In this document: piece by piece, positions 23,967 through 32,150 of the stretch | Layout of the letters: every line of letters begins with the position of its first letter | Numbering within the stretch: position 1 is the stretch's first letter | NCBI GenBank assembly: GCA_947090765.1 | Contig: OX352322.1 | Coordinates: 2,127,501-2,191,500 of the forward strand | DNA length: 64,000 nucleotides | Direction of reading: 5' to 3' | Source: Pseudomonas sp. MM223 | GTDB lineage: Bacteria; Pseudomonadota; Gammaproteobacteria; Pseudomonadales; Pseudomonadaceae | The notes under the pieces: model-generated | The model's database searches: none | Seen by the model: only the letters and a program-made list of their open reading frames with translations | Told to the model about the DNA's origin: nothing | Program-made: the position numbers and the translations under genes

Positions 23967-24164
23967 GTGCGACGTATTTCCCTTGCTGACTTTGCAGCTG
24001 AGAAGGGGCAGACCAAGGCCGCAGAGCTGCTCGGCCTCTACCAAAGCGCCTTGTCTAAAGCGATCAAATCAGGTCGCGAGATTCAGGTGATCGAGAACGA
24101 GGACGGCAGCTACACCGCCGAGGAAACCAGAAGGTTTCCATCCCACGCGAAGTCGGTTGCCTGA
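23967..24164 (+). CDS. cro: Cro-like repressor
   Basis: 65 aa from a GTG at 23967 with AGGAGG ten bases upstream. The small helix-turn-helix ISLADFAAEKGQTKAAELLG then LYQSALSKAIKSGREI is typical of lambda Cro-family proteins. It is the first gene from PR and would switch off repressor synthesis in lytic growth by binding the shared operators. Confidence 0.85.
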   Translation: MRRISLADFAAEKGQTKAAELLGLYQSALSKAIKSGREIQVIENEDGSYTAEETRRFPSHAKSVA

Positions 24165-24166
24165 TC

Positions 24167-24475
24167 ATGACGACCACCCAATTAAGCCCCGAGCAGGCCA
24201 CAAGAGCCCGCAAGAACTTGCATTTCATCTTGCAGCGCGTGACCTCGGTCGGTAACGCGCCGATTGCGCTTGCAGTCGGTTGCGATGAGGCAACCATCAG
24301 CCGCATGCGCCCGGAGAAGTTCGAGCAGTTCGCGCAGATCCTTGCAGTCCTCGACTTGAAGGTCGTGCCCAGCGAGATGCGCTGCTTCAACGAGCGCGAC
24401 ATCGAGATGTTCATTCACGGTTCCAAGCGGTGGATGGAGCACGTCCAAGGCCTGGACCAGCTTGAGGAGGGCTGA
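24167..24475 (+). CDS. CII-like transcriptional activator
   Basis: 102 aa. A central helix-turn-helix (APIALAVGCDEATISRMRPE) followed by KFEQFAQILAVLDLKVVPSE resembles lambda CII (KFSMLLAVLEWGVVDDDM). It starts 2 bp after cro, the CII position in lambdoid phages. It would activate repressor and integrase promoters in the lysogeny decision. Confidence 0.78.
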   Translation: MTTTQLSPEQATRARKNLHFILQRVTSVGNAPIALAVGCDEATISRMRPEKFEQFAQILAVLDLKVVPSEMRCFNERDIEMFIHGSKRWMEHVQGLDQLEEG

Positions 24476-24478
24476 GCC

Positions 24479-25381
24479 ATGGCCGCTCTGCCATACATGC
24501 AGCTCTACGTCGCTGACTACCTCGCCGACACCATGCACCTCTCAACCGAGGAGCATGGCGCTTATCTGCTGCTGATCTTCAACTACTGGCAAACCGGGAA
24601 GCCGATCCCGAAAGTCAGGCTCGCGCGCATCGCACGTCTGACCAACGACCGTTGGCTTTCCGTTGAAGATTCGTTGAAGGAGTTTTTCAACGACAACGGC
24701 ACCGAGTGGGAGCACAGCCGCATTGACCGCGACCTGGCAGCCGTTCATGCCGCCCAAGAGCAGAAGGCAGCAGCCGGAAAAGCCTCAGCACAGGCAAGAA
24801 AGAAGAAAAAACAAACGGAACCGCAACGGGAAAGCAACGACCGTTCAAATTCCGTTGAAGGTTCGTTTGAACAGAATTCAACGATAATAGATACAGATAC
24901 AGATACAGATACAGAAGAAACACCACCACCAGCGCGCGAGGACGATTTCGATTCTCGCGTCCGCTTCGCCATGACTGCCGATTGGCAGCCCAGCCAGAAG
25001 ACCTTCCAAGCCGTGTTGCTCCAGATGGGCATCACGCAGCAGGCGGTCGACCAGGACCAGTTCCTGGAATTTCGTTCGTTCTGGTGTGCATCACCCGATG
25101 ACCACCGCACCCAGGCCAAGTGGGAACACGCACTGGCCAGCCACCTGAAACGCAATCTTCGCCAGGCGCAAGCCGGGGGGAACACCCATGGATCAGCAAA
25201 CACCGGCGCAGGTAATCGACCTGGTCGCCAAGCTCCAATGTCAGCCGTCGATCGCGTCAAGGCTGCCATTGCAGACCGAGAAGCCCGAGAAGCTGCCGCA
25301 GAAGGGGCTGGACAAACTCTGGGTGAAGATGACGGAACTATACGGCCACCGTTGGACGTCGAGTTTCGGCGTATCAGCTGA
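24479..25381 (+). CDS. DUF1376 (YdaU-like) replication initiator, O-like
   Basis: 300 aa. The N-terminal DUF1376 domain (YMQLYVADYLADTMHLSTEE, about residues 6-95) is a winged-helix replication domain. A Lys/Gln-rich linker and a DTDTDTD stretch encoded by a hexanucleotide repeat follow. The C-terminal part (FRSFWCASPDDHRTQAKWEH, about 200-225) resembles DnaT-like regions. It would bind the phage origin, possibly in this gene. It overlaps the P-like gene by 194 bp. Confidence 0.78.
   Translation: MAALPYMQLYVADYLADTMHLSTEEHGAYLLLIFNYWQTGKPIPKVRLARIARLTNDRWLSVEDSLKEFFNDNGTEWEHSRIDRDLAAVHAAQEQKAAAGKASAQARKKKKQTEPQRESNDRSNSVEGSFEQNSTIIDTDTDTDTEETPPPAREDDFDSRVRFAMTADWQPSQKTFQAVLLQMGITQQAVDQDQFLEFRSFWCASPDDHRTQAKWEHALASHLKRNLRQAQAGGNTHGSANTGAGNRPGRQAPMSAVDRVKAAIADREAREAAAEGAGQTLGEDDGTIRPPLDVEFRRIS
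24891..24914 (+). repeat. Hexanucleotide repeat in the O-like gene
   Basis: Four perfect copies of ATACAG encode the acidic TDTDTDT linker. The unit keeps the frame whatever the copy number, so length may vary between relatives. Direct repeats inside O genes often mark phage origins, but these are short. Confidence 0.7.
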
Positions 25382-25889
25382 CCCTGATCATTCCTGGGCA
25401 ACGGTGCTTGGCGGACTGAACAAGGACCAGCTGGCTCACGGGCTCAATGCCCTGGTCGCGCGCGGTGATGAGTTCGATTGGCCGCCGCCTGCCCATGTCT
25501 TCCGCGCCATGTGCCTGCACGTTCCTGGCTTGCCGCCAATCGACCAGGCCTGGACCGAAGCCCTGATGGGCAAGTACAGCCACGAAGCCGTTGAGGTCGC
25601 GGCCAAGGCCACCGGCACTTTCGACCTGCGTAGCGCTAAGCACAGCGACAAGTCCCTGTACCAACGCTTCGAGCGCAATTACGCCATCGTCCAGCGCCGC
25701 GCCCAGAACGCACAGCCTCTGGATGGACGCATTTCCCAGGGCATCGAGCACGACAGCGGCATGAAGGCCCAGCTGGCTAAGTCCCACCAGGAAGCCCGCG
25801 ACCTGATCGCGGCACAGAACATCCCCACTGACGGTCAGGCGGCTCGCAAGCTGCTGCTGGCCAAGCTCGGCATTCGGAGGCCGGCATGA
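25188..25889 (+). CDS. Replication protein P-like
   Basis: 233 aa. LDKLWVKMTELYGHRWTSSF and WPPPAHVFRAMCLHVPG resemble lambda P-type helicase-loader proteins. The start at 25188 lies 194 bp inside the O-like gene in another frame. Within that overlap the frame stays open with sensible content (PAQVIDLVAKLQ), so a real long overlap is likely. It would load the host DnaB helicase at the phage origin. Confidence 0.72.
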   Translation: MDQQTPAQVIDLVAKLQCQPSIASRLPLQTEKPEKLPQKGLDKLWVKMTELYGHRWTSSFGVSADPDHSWATVLGGLNKDQLAHGLNALVARGDEFDWPPPAHVFRAMCLHVPGLPPIDQAWTEALMGKYSHEAVEVAAKATGTFDLRSAKHSDKSLYQRFERNYAIVQRRAQNAQPLDGRISQGIEHDSGMKAQLAKSHQEARDLIAAQNIPTDGQAARKLLLAKLGIRRPA

Positions 25890-26170
25890 ACGACAACCCC
25901 AACTTCCGCGCAATCCAGAGCATGCGTGCCGAAGTCGAACAGCCCAGGGCTGAAAACGCTGAACTTCAAGCCAAATGCGTAGCCTTGGGCCGCTACGTCT
26001 CCATAGGTCGCCGCCAGAAGTCTCAGTACTTCCGGGCGGTGAAGTGGTTCTTGGCCAACACCAACATCGACCCGAAGGAAGTGCCCGGGCCGGTGTACCA
26101 CACGCTGGTGCACGTAGTTATGACCCTGGCCGAGAAGGCCAAGCGTGCAGCGGAGGTGGCCAATGGCTGA
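25886..26170 (+). CDS. Hypothetical phage protein with N-terminal coiled-coil
   Basis: 94 aa (MNDNPNFRAIQSMRAEVEQP). It has a short coiled-coil, then a globular part (KSQYFRAVKWFLANTNIDPK). Starts inside the P-like stop (4 bp overlap) and overlaps the next gene by 8 bp. Function unknown. Confidence 0.6.
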   Translation: MNDNPNFRAIQSMRAEVEQPRAENAELQAKCVALGRYVSIGRRQKSQYFRAVKWFLANTNIDPKEVPGPVYHTLVHVVMTLAEKAKRAAEVANG

Positions 26171-26634
26171 CCTAAAGCCCGTTCAGTTCCTGGTGCCAGG
26201 CGAACCCGTGGGGAAGGGCAGGCCGCGTGCGGTTGGTCGCAAGCGCCGGGACAAGGCCACGGGCCAGCTTCGTCTCGTACACCGCGCATATCACGCCAGA
26301 GCGCACCGAGAACTACGAAAACCGCATCAGCATGGCCGGTACCCGCGCTATGGCAGGCCGCACGCTGCTGGAAGGCGCCGTGATGGTCGAGATGCGCATC
26401 GTCCTGGCCATCCCTCAATCCATGTCGAAAAAGCGGAAGGCCCAGGCCATTGCCGGCGAGCTGTTCCCGACCAAGAAGCCCGACATGGACAACGTCATCA
26501 AGGCGATCTACGACGGCCTCAACGGCGTGGTCTGGAAGGACGACGTGCAGGTGGTCGACGCGTTCGTGCGCAAGCGTTACGGCGAAGTGCCGGGCGTGCA
26601 CGTGCGCATTGTGCCGCTGGAGGCCGCAGCTTGA
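26163..26634 (+). pseudogene. rusA: RusA-type Holliday junction resolvase, frameshifted as read
   Basis: The first frame begins MADLKPVQFLVPGEPVGKGR, the RusA N-terminus. The second frame carries AHITPERTENYENRI, then KKPDMDNVIKAIYDGLNGVV and WKDDVQVVDAFVRKRYGE, with the catalytic aspartates. The switch is at about 26255-26270 (GGGCCAGCTTCG) and reads as one extra base. Joined, the protein has about 156 residues. It would resolve branched DNA before packaging. The break may be a sequence error. Confidence 0.82.
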
Positions 26635-26677
26635 CCCGTAACACAACGATCTACGCGGAACTACGCAAGGGGGCAGT

Positions 26678-27307
26678 ATGAGGCTCGGAAGCGCCAGAAT
26701 CGCTTGGCACGATTGTTACTACACGCCCTGGGACAGCGTCATGCACCACGGGCTGGAGGGGGCAAAGCTTGCCAAGCGCGGGTATGTGGCAAACGAAACC
26801 CGGCCCGAGCGTTGGGAGAACACGGGCAAGTGCGCCCACATGGCGATGGCCGGGAAGGTGCAGCACGCCATCGCCAGCCTGCCAGAGGACTACCAGCAGT
26901 TCGGCCACCACCTGTACGCCCCCGTCATCACGACCGAGGTGTCGAACAACTGGGAGGAAGTGGCGCTGGCTAAGCTCGCTGGCCACGTGCACCTGGCGCT
27001 GGAGCGGCGAGGGGAGAAGCGCACCTGTCGGCCGTACAGCCGCGAATGGTGGGTTGCCCGGGGCGTCCTGGTCCGGTACCGGCACATGGTGCAGGGCGGC
27101 ATGGGCGCCAATCCCGACCCGATGGCCGCCCAGTGGGTGTTCAGGGAATGGCTGGCCGATAACCACGGCGTTGAGCTGGACAGCCGCAACTGGGCCCGCC
27201 AGTGGGGTTGGCTGGTACAGCTGATGTTCGATCAGGCTGGTATCATCGACGGCATGTGCTTGCGCCCAGTCGGGCGTGTGCTGAGTCAAGAGCGGGAGGC
27301 GGCGTGA
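26678..27307 (+). CDS. Hypothetical protein in the antiterminator Q position
   Basis: 209 aa (MRLGSARIAWHDCYYTPWDS). It is rich in Trp, His and Arg (PYSREWWVARGVLVRYRHMV) and has no membrane span. It lies between rusA and a terminator pair before the lysis genes, where lambdoid phages encode the late antiterminator Q. I do not see a clear Q signature, so this is a positional suggestion only. Confidence 0.5.
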   Translation: MRLGSARIAWHDCYYTPWDSVMHHGLEGAKLAKRGYVANETRPERWENTGKCAHMAMAGKVQHAIASLPEDYQQFGHHLYAPVITTEVSNNWEEVALAKLAGHVHLALERRGEKRTCRPYSREWWVARGVLVRYRHMVQGGMGANPDPMAAQWVFREWLADNHGVELDSRNWARQWGWLVQLMFDQAGIIDGMCLRPVGRVLSQEREAA

Positions 27308-27666
27308 GCGACAAGGAATTGCTGGAGCAGGCGGCCAAGGCTGCCGGATTTACGATTGTTGGCTGGGTCCAAGAATACGACGTGCTGCGCGGTGATCCGC
27401 TTTCAGACGTTGGAGGACCCGTGATTGGTGATCCTGCGTTTGGCAAGATTGCTGTTTCTTCGGGTAAGCCGTGGAATCCATTGCTGGATGATGGCGACGC
27501 CCTGCGCCTTGCAGTGAAGTTATGCATGAACATCGAAATTACCGAGAGCGATGTCTATGCCTGCTGCCAGGGTAACTTCAGCGAGCCAGCCAAACCGGAC
27601 CGCGAGGCAGCTACCCGCAGGGCGGTGGTCCGCGCCGCAGCCGAGATAGGAAAATCCAAGCCTTGA
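27304..27666 (+). CDS. DUF2591-like phage protein
   Basis: 120 aa from a GTG overlapping the previous stop by 4 bp. PWNPLLDDGDALRLAVKLCM is the recognisable core of DUF2591-like phage proteins, and the C-terminus ends ATRRAVVRAAAEIG. Function unknown. It is the last gene before the late-region terminators. Confidence 0.65.
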   Translation: MSDKELLEQAAKAAGFTIVGWVQEYDVLRGDPLSDVGGPVIGDPAFGKIAVSSGKPWNPLLDDGDALRLAVKLCMNIEITESDVYACCQGNFSEPAKPDREAATRRAVVRAAAEIGKSKP

Positions 27667-27725
27667 CAGAATTGTGCGGGTTTCTGCATGATTTCCCCAC
27701 TGTGACAAGCAGCACCCGAAACACT

Positions 27726-27751
27726 AAAACCCGCCATTGAGCGGGTTTTTT
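27726..27751 (+). terminator. Terminator before the lysis genes
   Basis: AACCCGC, loop CATTGA, GCGGGTT, then a T-run. It would stop early transcripts unless antiterminated. Confidence 0.8.
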
Positions 27752-27898
27752 GCTTTATGGGGATGAATGCGCAGGCTGATGCGCTGAAACGAGATGCGGC
27801 TGAGAGAGTGCGCACAAACCCTAAGTACGCCGTGAAGCCGGCGAACCGCACGACATGATGCCGGAGATCAGCACCGGCCATCCCCACCACCTTCCCAG
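27752..27898 (+). other. Stretch between two terminators, possible late leader
   Basis: 147 bp. A 33-codon frame (27757-27858, starting MGMNAQADALKRD) is present but lacks a ribosome site. The stretch more likely holds the late promoter or leader. Confidence 0.3.
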
Positions 27899-27922
27899 AC
27901 CCCGCCATCGAGCGGGGTTTTT
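27899..27922 (+). terminator. Second terminator before the lysis genes
   Basis: ACCCCGC, loop CATCGA, GCGGGGT, then TTTT. It repeats the design of the terminator 170 bp upstream. Confidence 0.75.
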
Positions 27923-27952
27923 CATTTCTGCCCCTGAGAGGGGATATCGAGT

Positions 27953-28288
27953 ATGTCCAACATGCCAGATAAACCAGACACCTGGGCGGTGCTGCTTGCT
28001 TGGCTGAGCCAGCATGCGCCCCTGCTGTACGCCGGCGCCCTCTCGTTCGTCATGGCCGCGCTCAGGATCATCTACGGTGGCGGCACGCGGCGCCAGGCAG
28101 TGCTTGAGGCTTCGCTGTGCACGCTGCTGACCGCCGGGGCCTTCCCGCTGCTGGAGTACTTCGGCCTGCCGCAGAACCTGGCTGCCGGCCTTGGCGGTGG
28201 CATTGGCTTCATCGGCGTGAAGAAGATCGCCGACCTGGCTGACCGCTTTGCTGACTTCAAGTTGCCAAGCAAGGGGACTGGCCAATGA
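27953..28288 (+). CDS. Holin (lambda-type family)
   Basis: 111 aa. A short charged N-terminus is followed by two to three hydrophobic segments (LLYAGALSFVMAALRIIYGG, LCTLLTAGAFPLLEYFG, AAGLGGGIGFIGV) and a charged tail. It opens the lysis cassette, overlapping the muralytic gene by 4 bp. It would form the inner-membrane holes that start lysis. Confidence 0.85.
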   Translation: MSNMPDKPDTWAVLLAWLSQHAPLLYAGALSFVMAALRIIYGGGTRRQAVLEASLCTLLTAGAFPLLEYFGLPQNLAAGLGGGIGFIGVKKIADLADRFADFKLPSKGTGQ

Positions 28289-28707
28289 GCACTCCACGCG
28301 GTGTCCGGAACAACAACCCTGGCAACATCGACTACAGCCCGGCCAACAAGTGGAATGGTCAGCTCGGCCTGGAAGAAGGTGTGGCCAAGCCGCGCTTTGC
28401 CCGCTTCGACACGCCCGAGAACGGCATCCGTGCCCTGGGCAAGCTGCTCCAGACCTACCAGCGTGTCTACGGCCTGAACACCGTGGCCAAGATCATCAAC
28501 CGCTGGGCCCCGTCGAACGAGAACGACACCGCCGCCTACGTGCGCTCGGTCGAGCAGCGCATCGGCTCCGCGCCGGGCGCCAAGATCCAGCTCACCGACC
28601 AGGCCACGCTCAAGGGCTTCGTCGTGGCGATCATCATTCATGAGAACGCCGGCAACCCCTACAGCGACGCCGTGATCAGCGAAGGCGTGCGGCGGGCTTT
28701 GGCGTGA
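28285..28707 (+). CDS. Muralytic protein (P5-like lytic transglycosylase family)
   Basis: 140 aa. It begins RGVRNNNPGNIDYSPANKWN, a motif found in phage structural or lytic proteins with lysozyme-like activity, and continues with FARFDTPENGIRALGKLL. No signal peptide, so it would depend on the holin. Its position between holin and Rz genes argues that it is the endolysin, although homologues are often labelled structural proteins. Confidence 0.7.
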   Translation: MSTPRGVRNNNPGNIDYSPANKWNGQLGLEEGVAKPRFARFDTPENGIRALGKLLQTYQRVYGLNTVAKIINRWAPSNENDTAAYVRSVEQRIGSAPGAKIQLTDQATLKGFVVAIIIHENAGNPYSDAVISEGVRRALA

Positions 28708-28931
28708 GCCGCAAACAGCCCTACACGCCATGCAAGCTGTACGTCGACGGCGCCGATGGTATTGCGGTCGGCGACTTCATCACCACCGCTGCCGGTTCTG
28801 CCTACCTGGTTCAGACGCTACGGCTGAGCCGCACGCGACCAGAGCGCAAGCACATGGACTGCCTGCGCTGGCCCATGGCCGAGATCCCAAGCGACGCACG
28901 CTGCTACCAGATGACCTGGTACGCGCGATGA
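28704..28931 (+). CDS. Small hypothetical protein in the lysis cassette
   Basis: 75 aa from a GTG overlapping the previous stop by 4 bp (MSRKQPYTPCKLYVDGADGI). Mostly beta-type composition, Arg-rich near the end. Function unknown. Confidence 0.6.
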   Translation: MSRKQPYTPCKLYVDGADGIAVGDFITTAAGSAYLVQTLRLSRTRPERKHMDCLRWPMAEIPSDARCYQMTWYAR

Positions 28932-29392
28932 ATTCCAACACCAGCCCCGAGGCACCGGAAATGACCAAGCACTTTATCGGCACCAAGATCGTCATTGCTT
29001 TGGCGATGACCCGTCTGGCGTACAACGATTACCGCGGCTGGGATCTGCCAGCGGACGAGAACGGCGCCGACGAAGGCTATTTGGTCGAATACACCGATGG
29101 TGGTGCACCCAACCACCCGGATCATGCCGGGTACATCAGTTGGTCGCCAAAAGCCCAGTTCGACGCCGGCTACGTTTCCGTTGGGGATGTTGGGCATCTG
29201 CCGCCCCACCAGCAGCGCGTTGTCGCTGAGCTGGAGCAGCTGTCCGACCGCGTCACCAAGCTGGAGGCGTTTCTGGCCACGCCTTTGTACGCCAGCCTTC
29301 CCGATGACGAGCAACAGCTGCTCAAGATGCAGGCCGATGCGATGGTGCTCTACATGGGCATCCTCAACACCCGCGTTGCTAAGTTCGCCTGA
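28928..29392 (+). CDS. Gp49/66-like protein with C-terminal Acb2/Tad1-type hairpin
   Basis: 154 aa. The N-terminal part (IALAMTRLAYNDYRGWDLPA, GYISWSPKAQFDAGY) resembles the phage gp49/66 family. The C-terminal 65 residues form a predicted helical hairpin (HQQRVVAELEQLSDRVTKLE, LKMQADAMVLYMGIL) like the domain of Acb2/Tad1 anti-CBASS proteins, which sequester cyclic-nucleotide signals. The function is inferred from this likeness only. It overlaps the previous gene by 4 bp. Confidence 0.6.
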   Translation: MNSNTSPEAPEMTKHFIGTKIVIALAMTRLAYNDYRGWDLPADENGADEGYLVEYTDGGAPNHPDHAGYISWSPKAQFDAGYVSVGDVGHLPPHQQRVVAELEQLSDRVTKLEAFLATPLYASLPDDEQQLLKMQADAMVLYMGILNTRVAKFA

Positions 29393-29403
29393 CGGGTTCG
29401 GCC

Positions 29404-29859
29404 ATGACCAACTACCTGGTGGCCGGCCTGATCGCCTGCGGCTTGGTCATCTACGCCGGCTGGCAGAAGATCGAGGCTCAATCCGTGGCGCTGGACCAGG
29501 CCACCCAGCAAGTGGCAACGCTGCAAGCCGCGACCGAGTCCCGCCGCAACACCATCCGCCTGCTGGCCGACCTCGACACCCAACACACCCAGGAGCGCGA
29601 ACGTGCGAACCAGACCAATGCCAGCCTTCGTGCTGATGTCGCTGCTGGCAACAAGCGGCTGTCAGTCCTCGCCACCAGCTGCGGCGCCACAGGATCTGCC
29701 ACCACCGCCGGCCTGGGTCATGCAGAAGCGCGAGCCGAACTTGACCCAGCGGCTGCTGAACGAATTGTCGCCATCACCAACGACGGCGACGACGCCATCC
29801 GCCAACTGAGCGCCTTGCAGGACTACGTCCGCACGGCATGCCAAGGAGCTGCGCAATGA
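29404..29859 (+). CDS. Rz-like i-spanin
   Basis: 151 aa. An N-terminal inner-membrane anchor (LVAGLIACGLVIYAGW) is followed by a long periplasmic coiled-coil (VALDQATQQVATLQAATESR). This is the DUF2514/Rz type. It pairs with the embedded Rz1 lipoprotein to fuse inner and outer membranes in the last step of lysis. Confidence 0.85.
   Translation: MTNYLVAGLIACGLVIYAGWQKIEAQSVALDQATQQVATLQAATESRRNTIRLLADLDTQHTQERERANQTNASLRADVAAGNKRLSVLATSCGATGSATTAGLGHAEARAELDPAAAERIVAITNDGDDAIRQLSALQDYVRTACQGAAQ
29603..29809 (+). CDS. Rz1-like o-spanin lipoprotein, nested in Rz
   Basis: 68 aa in the +1 frame fully inside the Rz gene, starting at a GTG with AGGAG upstream. Lipobox LATSGC, then a Pro-rich segment (AAPQDLPPPPAWVM), both typical of Rz1. 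It would be lipidated and anchored in the outer membrane. A downstream ATG at 29618 is an alternative start. Confidence 0.82.
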   Translation: MRTRPMPAFVLMSLLATSGCQSSPPAAAPQDLPPPPAWVMQKREPNLTQRLLNELSPSPTTATTPSAN

Positions 29860-30116
29860 GCCAGTACGAAGTAAAAGACCCTGATGGGCAGATCCACCGC
29901 ATTGAGGCCGTAAACCATGTGCTCGATTCGAATGGCCTGACCCTGTACGCCTCCGGAAGCGCGGTGGTGGCGATCTTCCCCGGGTTCGCCTGGATGCGTC
30001 AGGTGCAGGCCGTTGTCGCTGATCCAGTGACCAGCACCGATAACACCGGCGCCTCCAGCGGCGGAGATACCACTACCAGCGGCGAGGTTGTAGCCCCGGC
30101 CGCCACCGGCGAGTAA
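29856..30116 (+). CDS. Small hypothetical protein before terminase
   Basis: 86 aa (MSQYEVKDPDGQIHRIEAVN), overlapping the Rz stop by 4 bp. A short beta-rich domain is followed by a Thr/Ser/Gly-rich disordered tail. Function unknown. Confidence 0.6.
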   Translation: MSQYEVKDPDGQIHRIEAVNHVLDSNGLTLYASGSAVVAIFPGFAWMRQVQAVVADPVTSTDNTGASSGGDTTTSGEVVAPAATGE

Positions 30117-30123
30117 TCAACAT

Positions 30124-30666
30124 ATGGCCATGACCGTGAAGCGCCATCGGTTCGTGGCCGAGTACCTGGTGGACCTGAATGCCACCCAGGCAGCGATCAG
30201 GGCTGGTTACGCCAAGAAGGGTGCCAAGGACCAGGCTTACGCCCTGATGCAGATTCCAGAGGTTGCCCAGGCCATCGAGAAGGCCATGGGCGACCGAAGC
30301 AAGCGCCTGAAGGTCGATTCCGACTACGTGCTGCAACGGCTCGTTGAGATCGACCAGCTCGACCTGCTGGACATCCTGGAGGACGACCTTTCCCTCAAAC
30401 CGCTCAAGCAGTGGCCCAAGGCATGGCGCCAGTACCTGGTGGGACTCGACTTGGCCGAGATGTTCGAAGGGCAGGGCAAGGACCGCGACATGGTCGGCAT
30501 CCTCAAGAAGATCAAGTGGCCCGACAAGGTCCGCAACCTGGAGCTGCTGGGCAAGCACGTGAACGTGAACGCCTTCAAGGAGCAGGTCGAGGTGAACGTT
30601 ACCGGCCTGGCCGACCGGATGGCCAAGGCAAAGGCGCGTGTCCGTGAACGCAACGGCCGAGGCTGA
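30124..30666 (+). CDS. Terminase small subunit
   Basis: 180 aa. The N-terminal helix-turn-helix RFVAEYLVDLNATQAAIRAG is the Terminase_2 signature, then KKGAKDQAYALMQIPEVAQA. It binds the packaging site and recruits the large subunit, whose gene overlaps its 3' end by 29 bp. An ATG two codons later is an alternative start. Confidence 0.92.
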   Translation: MAMTVKRHRFVAEYLVDLNATQAAIRAGYAKKGAKDQAYALMQIPEVAQAIEKAMGDRSKRLKVDSDYVLQRLVEIDQLDLLDILEDDLSLKPLKQWPKAWRQYLVGLDLAEMFEGQGKDRDMVGILKKIKWPDKVRNLELLGKHVNVNAFKEQVEVNVTGLADRMAKAKARVRERNGRG

Positions 30667-32140
30667 CTACGAGCAGGAGCTGGCAGATGACATCGCCAGC
30701 TTCTCGGATGATCCGCTGGGGTATGTCCTGTACGCGTTCCCGTGGGGCGAAGAGGGCAGCGAGCTCGCCAACAAGACCGGCCCGCGCAAGTGGCAGCGTG
30801 AAGTGCTGGATTCGATTGGCGAGCAACTGCGTGCCGGTGCCAAGGACCGGGGCGAGGTAATCCGCGAGGCTGTGGCCAGCGGCCACGGTATCGGCAAGTC
30901 AGCGCTGGTGTCCTGGGTCATCAAGTGGGCGCTCGACACCGAGGTCGACACCCGCGGCGTGGTCACTGCCAACACCGAGAGCCAGCTTCGGACCAAGACC
31001 TGGCCTGAGGTGGCCAAGTGGAACCGGCTTTCGATCACCGCCCACTGGTTCAAGTTGACCGGTACCGCGCTGATCAGCACCGACCCGGACCACGAAAAGA
31101 ACTGGCGCATCGATGCGGTGCCCTGGTCCGACACCAACACCGAGGCGTTTGCGGGCCTGCACAACGAAGGCAAGCGCATCCTGTTGATCTTCGACGAGGC
31201 CTCGGCCATCGCCGACCTGGTGTGGGAAGTGGCCGAGGGCGCGCTGACCGACGCCGACACAGAGATCATCTGGGCTGCCTTCGGCAACCCAACCCGTAAC
31301 AGTGGCCGCTTCCGCGAGTGCTTCACCAAGTTCAAGCACCGCTGGCGGCACCGGCAGGTCGACAGCCGAACCGTCGACGGCACCAACAAGACCCAAATCG
31401 CCAAGTGGATCGCCGACTACGGCGAGGACAGCGACTTCGTCCGTATCCGTGTGCGCGGCATGTTCCCGAGGGCTTCCGACTTGCAGCTGATCCCAACCGA
31501 CTGGGTGGCCGAGGCCATGCGGCGCGAAGGCGTGTACGGCCTGGACGACGCCCTGGTGTGCGGCATCGACATTGCCCGCGGCGGCATGGACAACAACGTC
31601 ATCCGCTTCCGGCGCGGCATGGATGCCAAGAGCATCCAGCCGATCAAGATCCCGGGCAGCGAGACGCGTAACACCACGCCGTTCATTGCCAAGGTCTGCA
31701 CCCTGGTGGTGGAGCACCGACCGGACGCAGTCTTCGTCGACTCCACCGGCGTTGGCGGTCCAGTTGCCGACCAGCTCCGGCGCCTGCTGCCCGGCGTCAT
31801 GATCATCGACGTCAACTTCGCCAGCCAGGCACCCGACCGACACTACGCCAACATGCGGACCTACATCTGGTGGCGCATGCGCGAGGCCATCAAGTTGGGC
31901 CTGGCCATCGAGAGCGACACCGAACTGGAAACGGAACTCACCAGCCCAGAGTACGACCACAACGCGTCGGACCAGATCGCGCTGGAGAAGAAGAAGGACA
32001 TCAAGAAGCGCCTGGGCATTAGCCCAGACGACGGTGACGCGCTGGCCTTGACCTTCACCATGCCGGTGATGAAGGCCCAGTACCAAGGCAATGGCGGCGT
32101 CAACGGCAGCCATCAATCCGATTACGATCCATTCAACTGA
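30638..32140 (+). CDS. Terminase large subunit
   Basis: 500 aa from a GTG. The ATPase domain has Walker A SGHGIGKS (residues 81-88) and Walker B ILLIFDE (181-187). The nuclease domain begins CGIDIARGGMDN (about 305-316) and continues with VFVDSTGVGG. It pumps and cuts DNA at the portal. Co-transcribed with the small subunit. Confidence 0.95.
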   Translation: MSVNATAEADYEQELADDIASFSDDPLGYVLYAFPWGEEGSELANKTGPRKWQREVLDSIGEQLRAGAKDRGEVIREAVASGHGIGKSALVSWVIKWALDTEVDTRGVVTANTESQLRTKTWPEVAKWNRLSITAHWFKLTGTALISTDPDHEKNWRIDAVPWSDTNTEAFAGLHNEGKRILLIFDEASAIADLVWEVAEGALTDADTEIIWAAFGNPTRNSGRFRECFTKFKHRWRHRQVDSRTVDGTNKTQIAKWIADYGEDSDFVRIRVRGMFPRASDLQLIPTDWVAEAMRREGVYGLDDALVCGIDIARGGMDNNVIRFRRGMDAKSIQPIKIPGSETRNTTPFIAKVCTLVVEHRPDAVFVDSTGVGGPVADQLRRLLPGVMIIDVNFASQAPDRHYANMRTYIWWRMREAIKLGLAIESDTELETELTSPEYDHNASDQIALEKKKDIKKRLGISPDDGDALALTFTMPVMKAQYQGNGGVNGSHQSDYDPFN

Positions 32141-32150
32141 GGACACCCCC

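Noticed and set aside
27757..27858. 33-codon gene between the two pre-lysis terminators
   Set aside because: No ribosome site and no supporting feature; listed only as part of an intergenic stretch.
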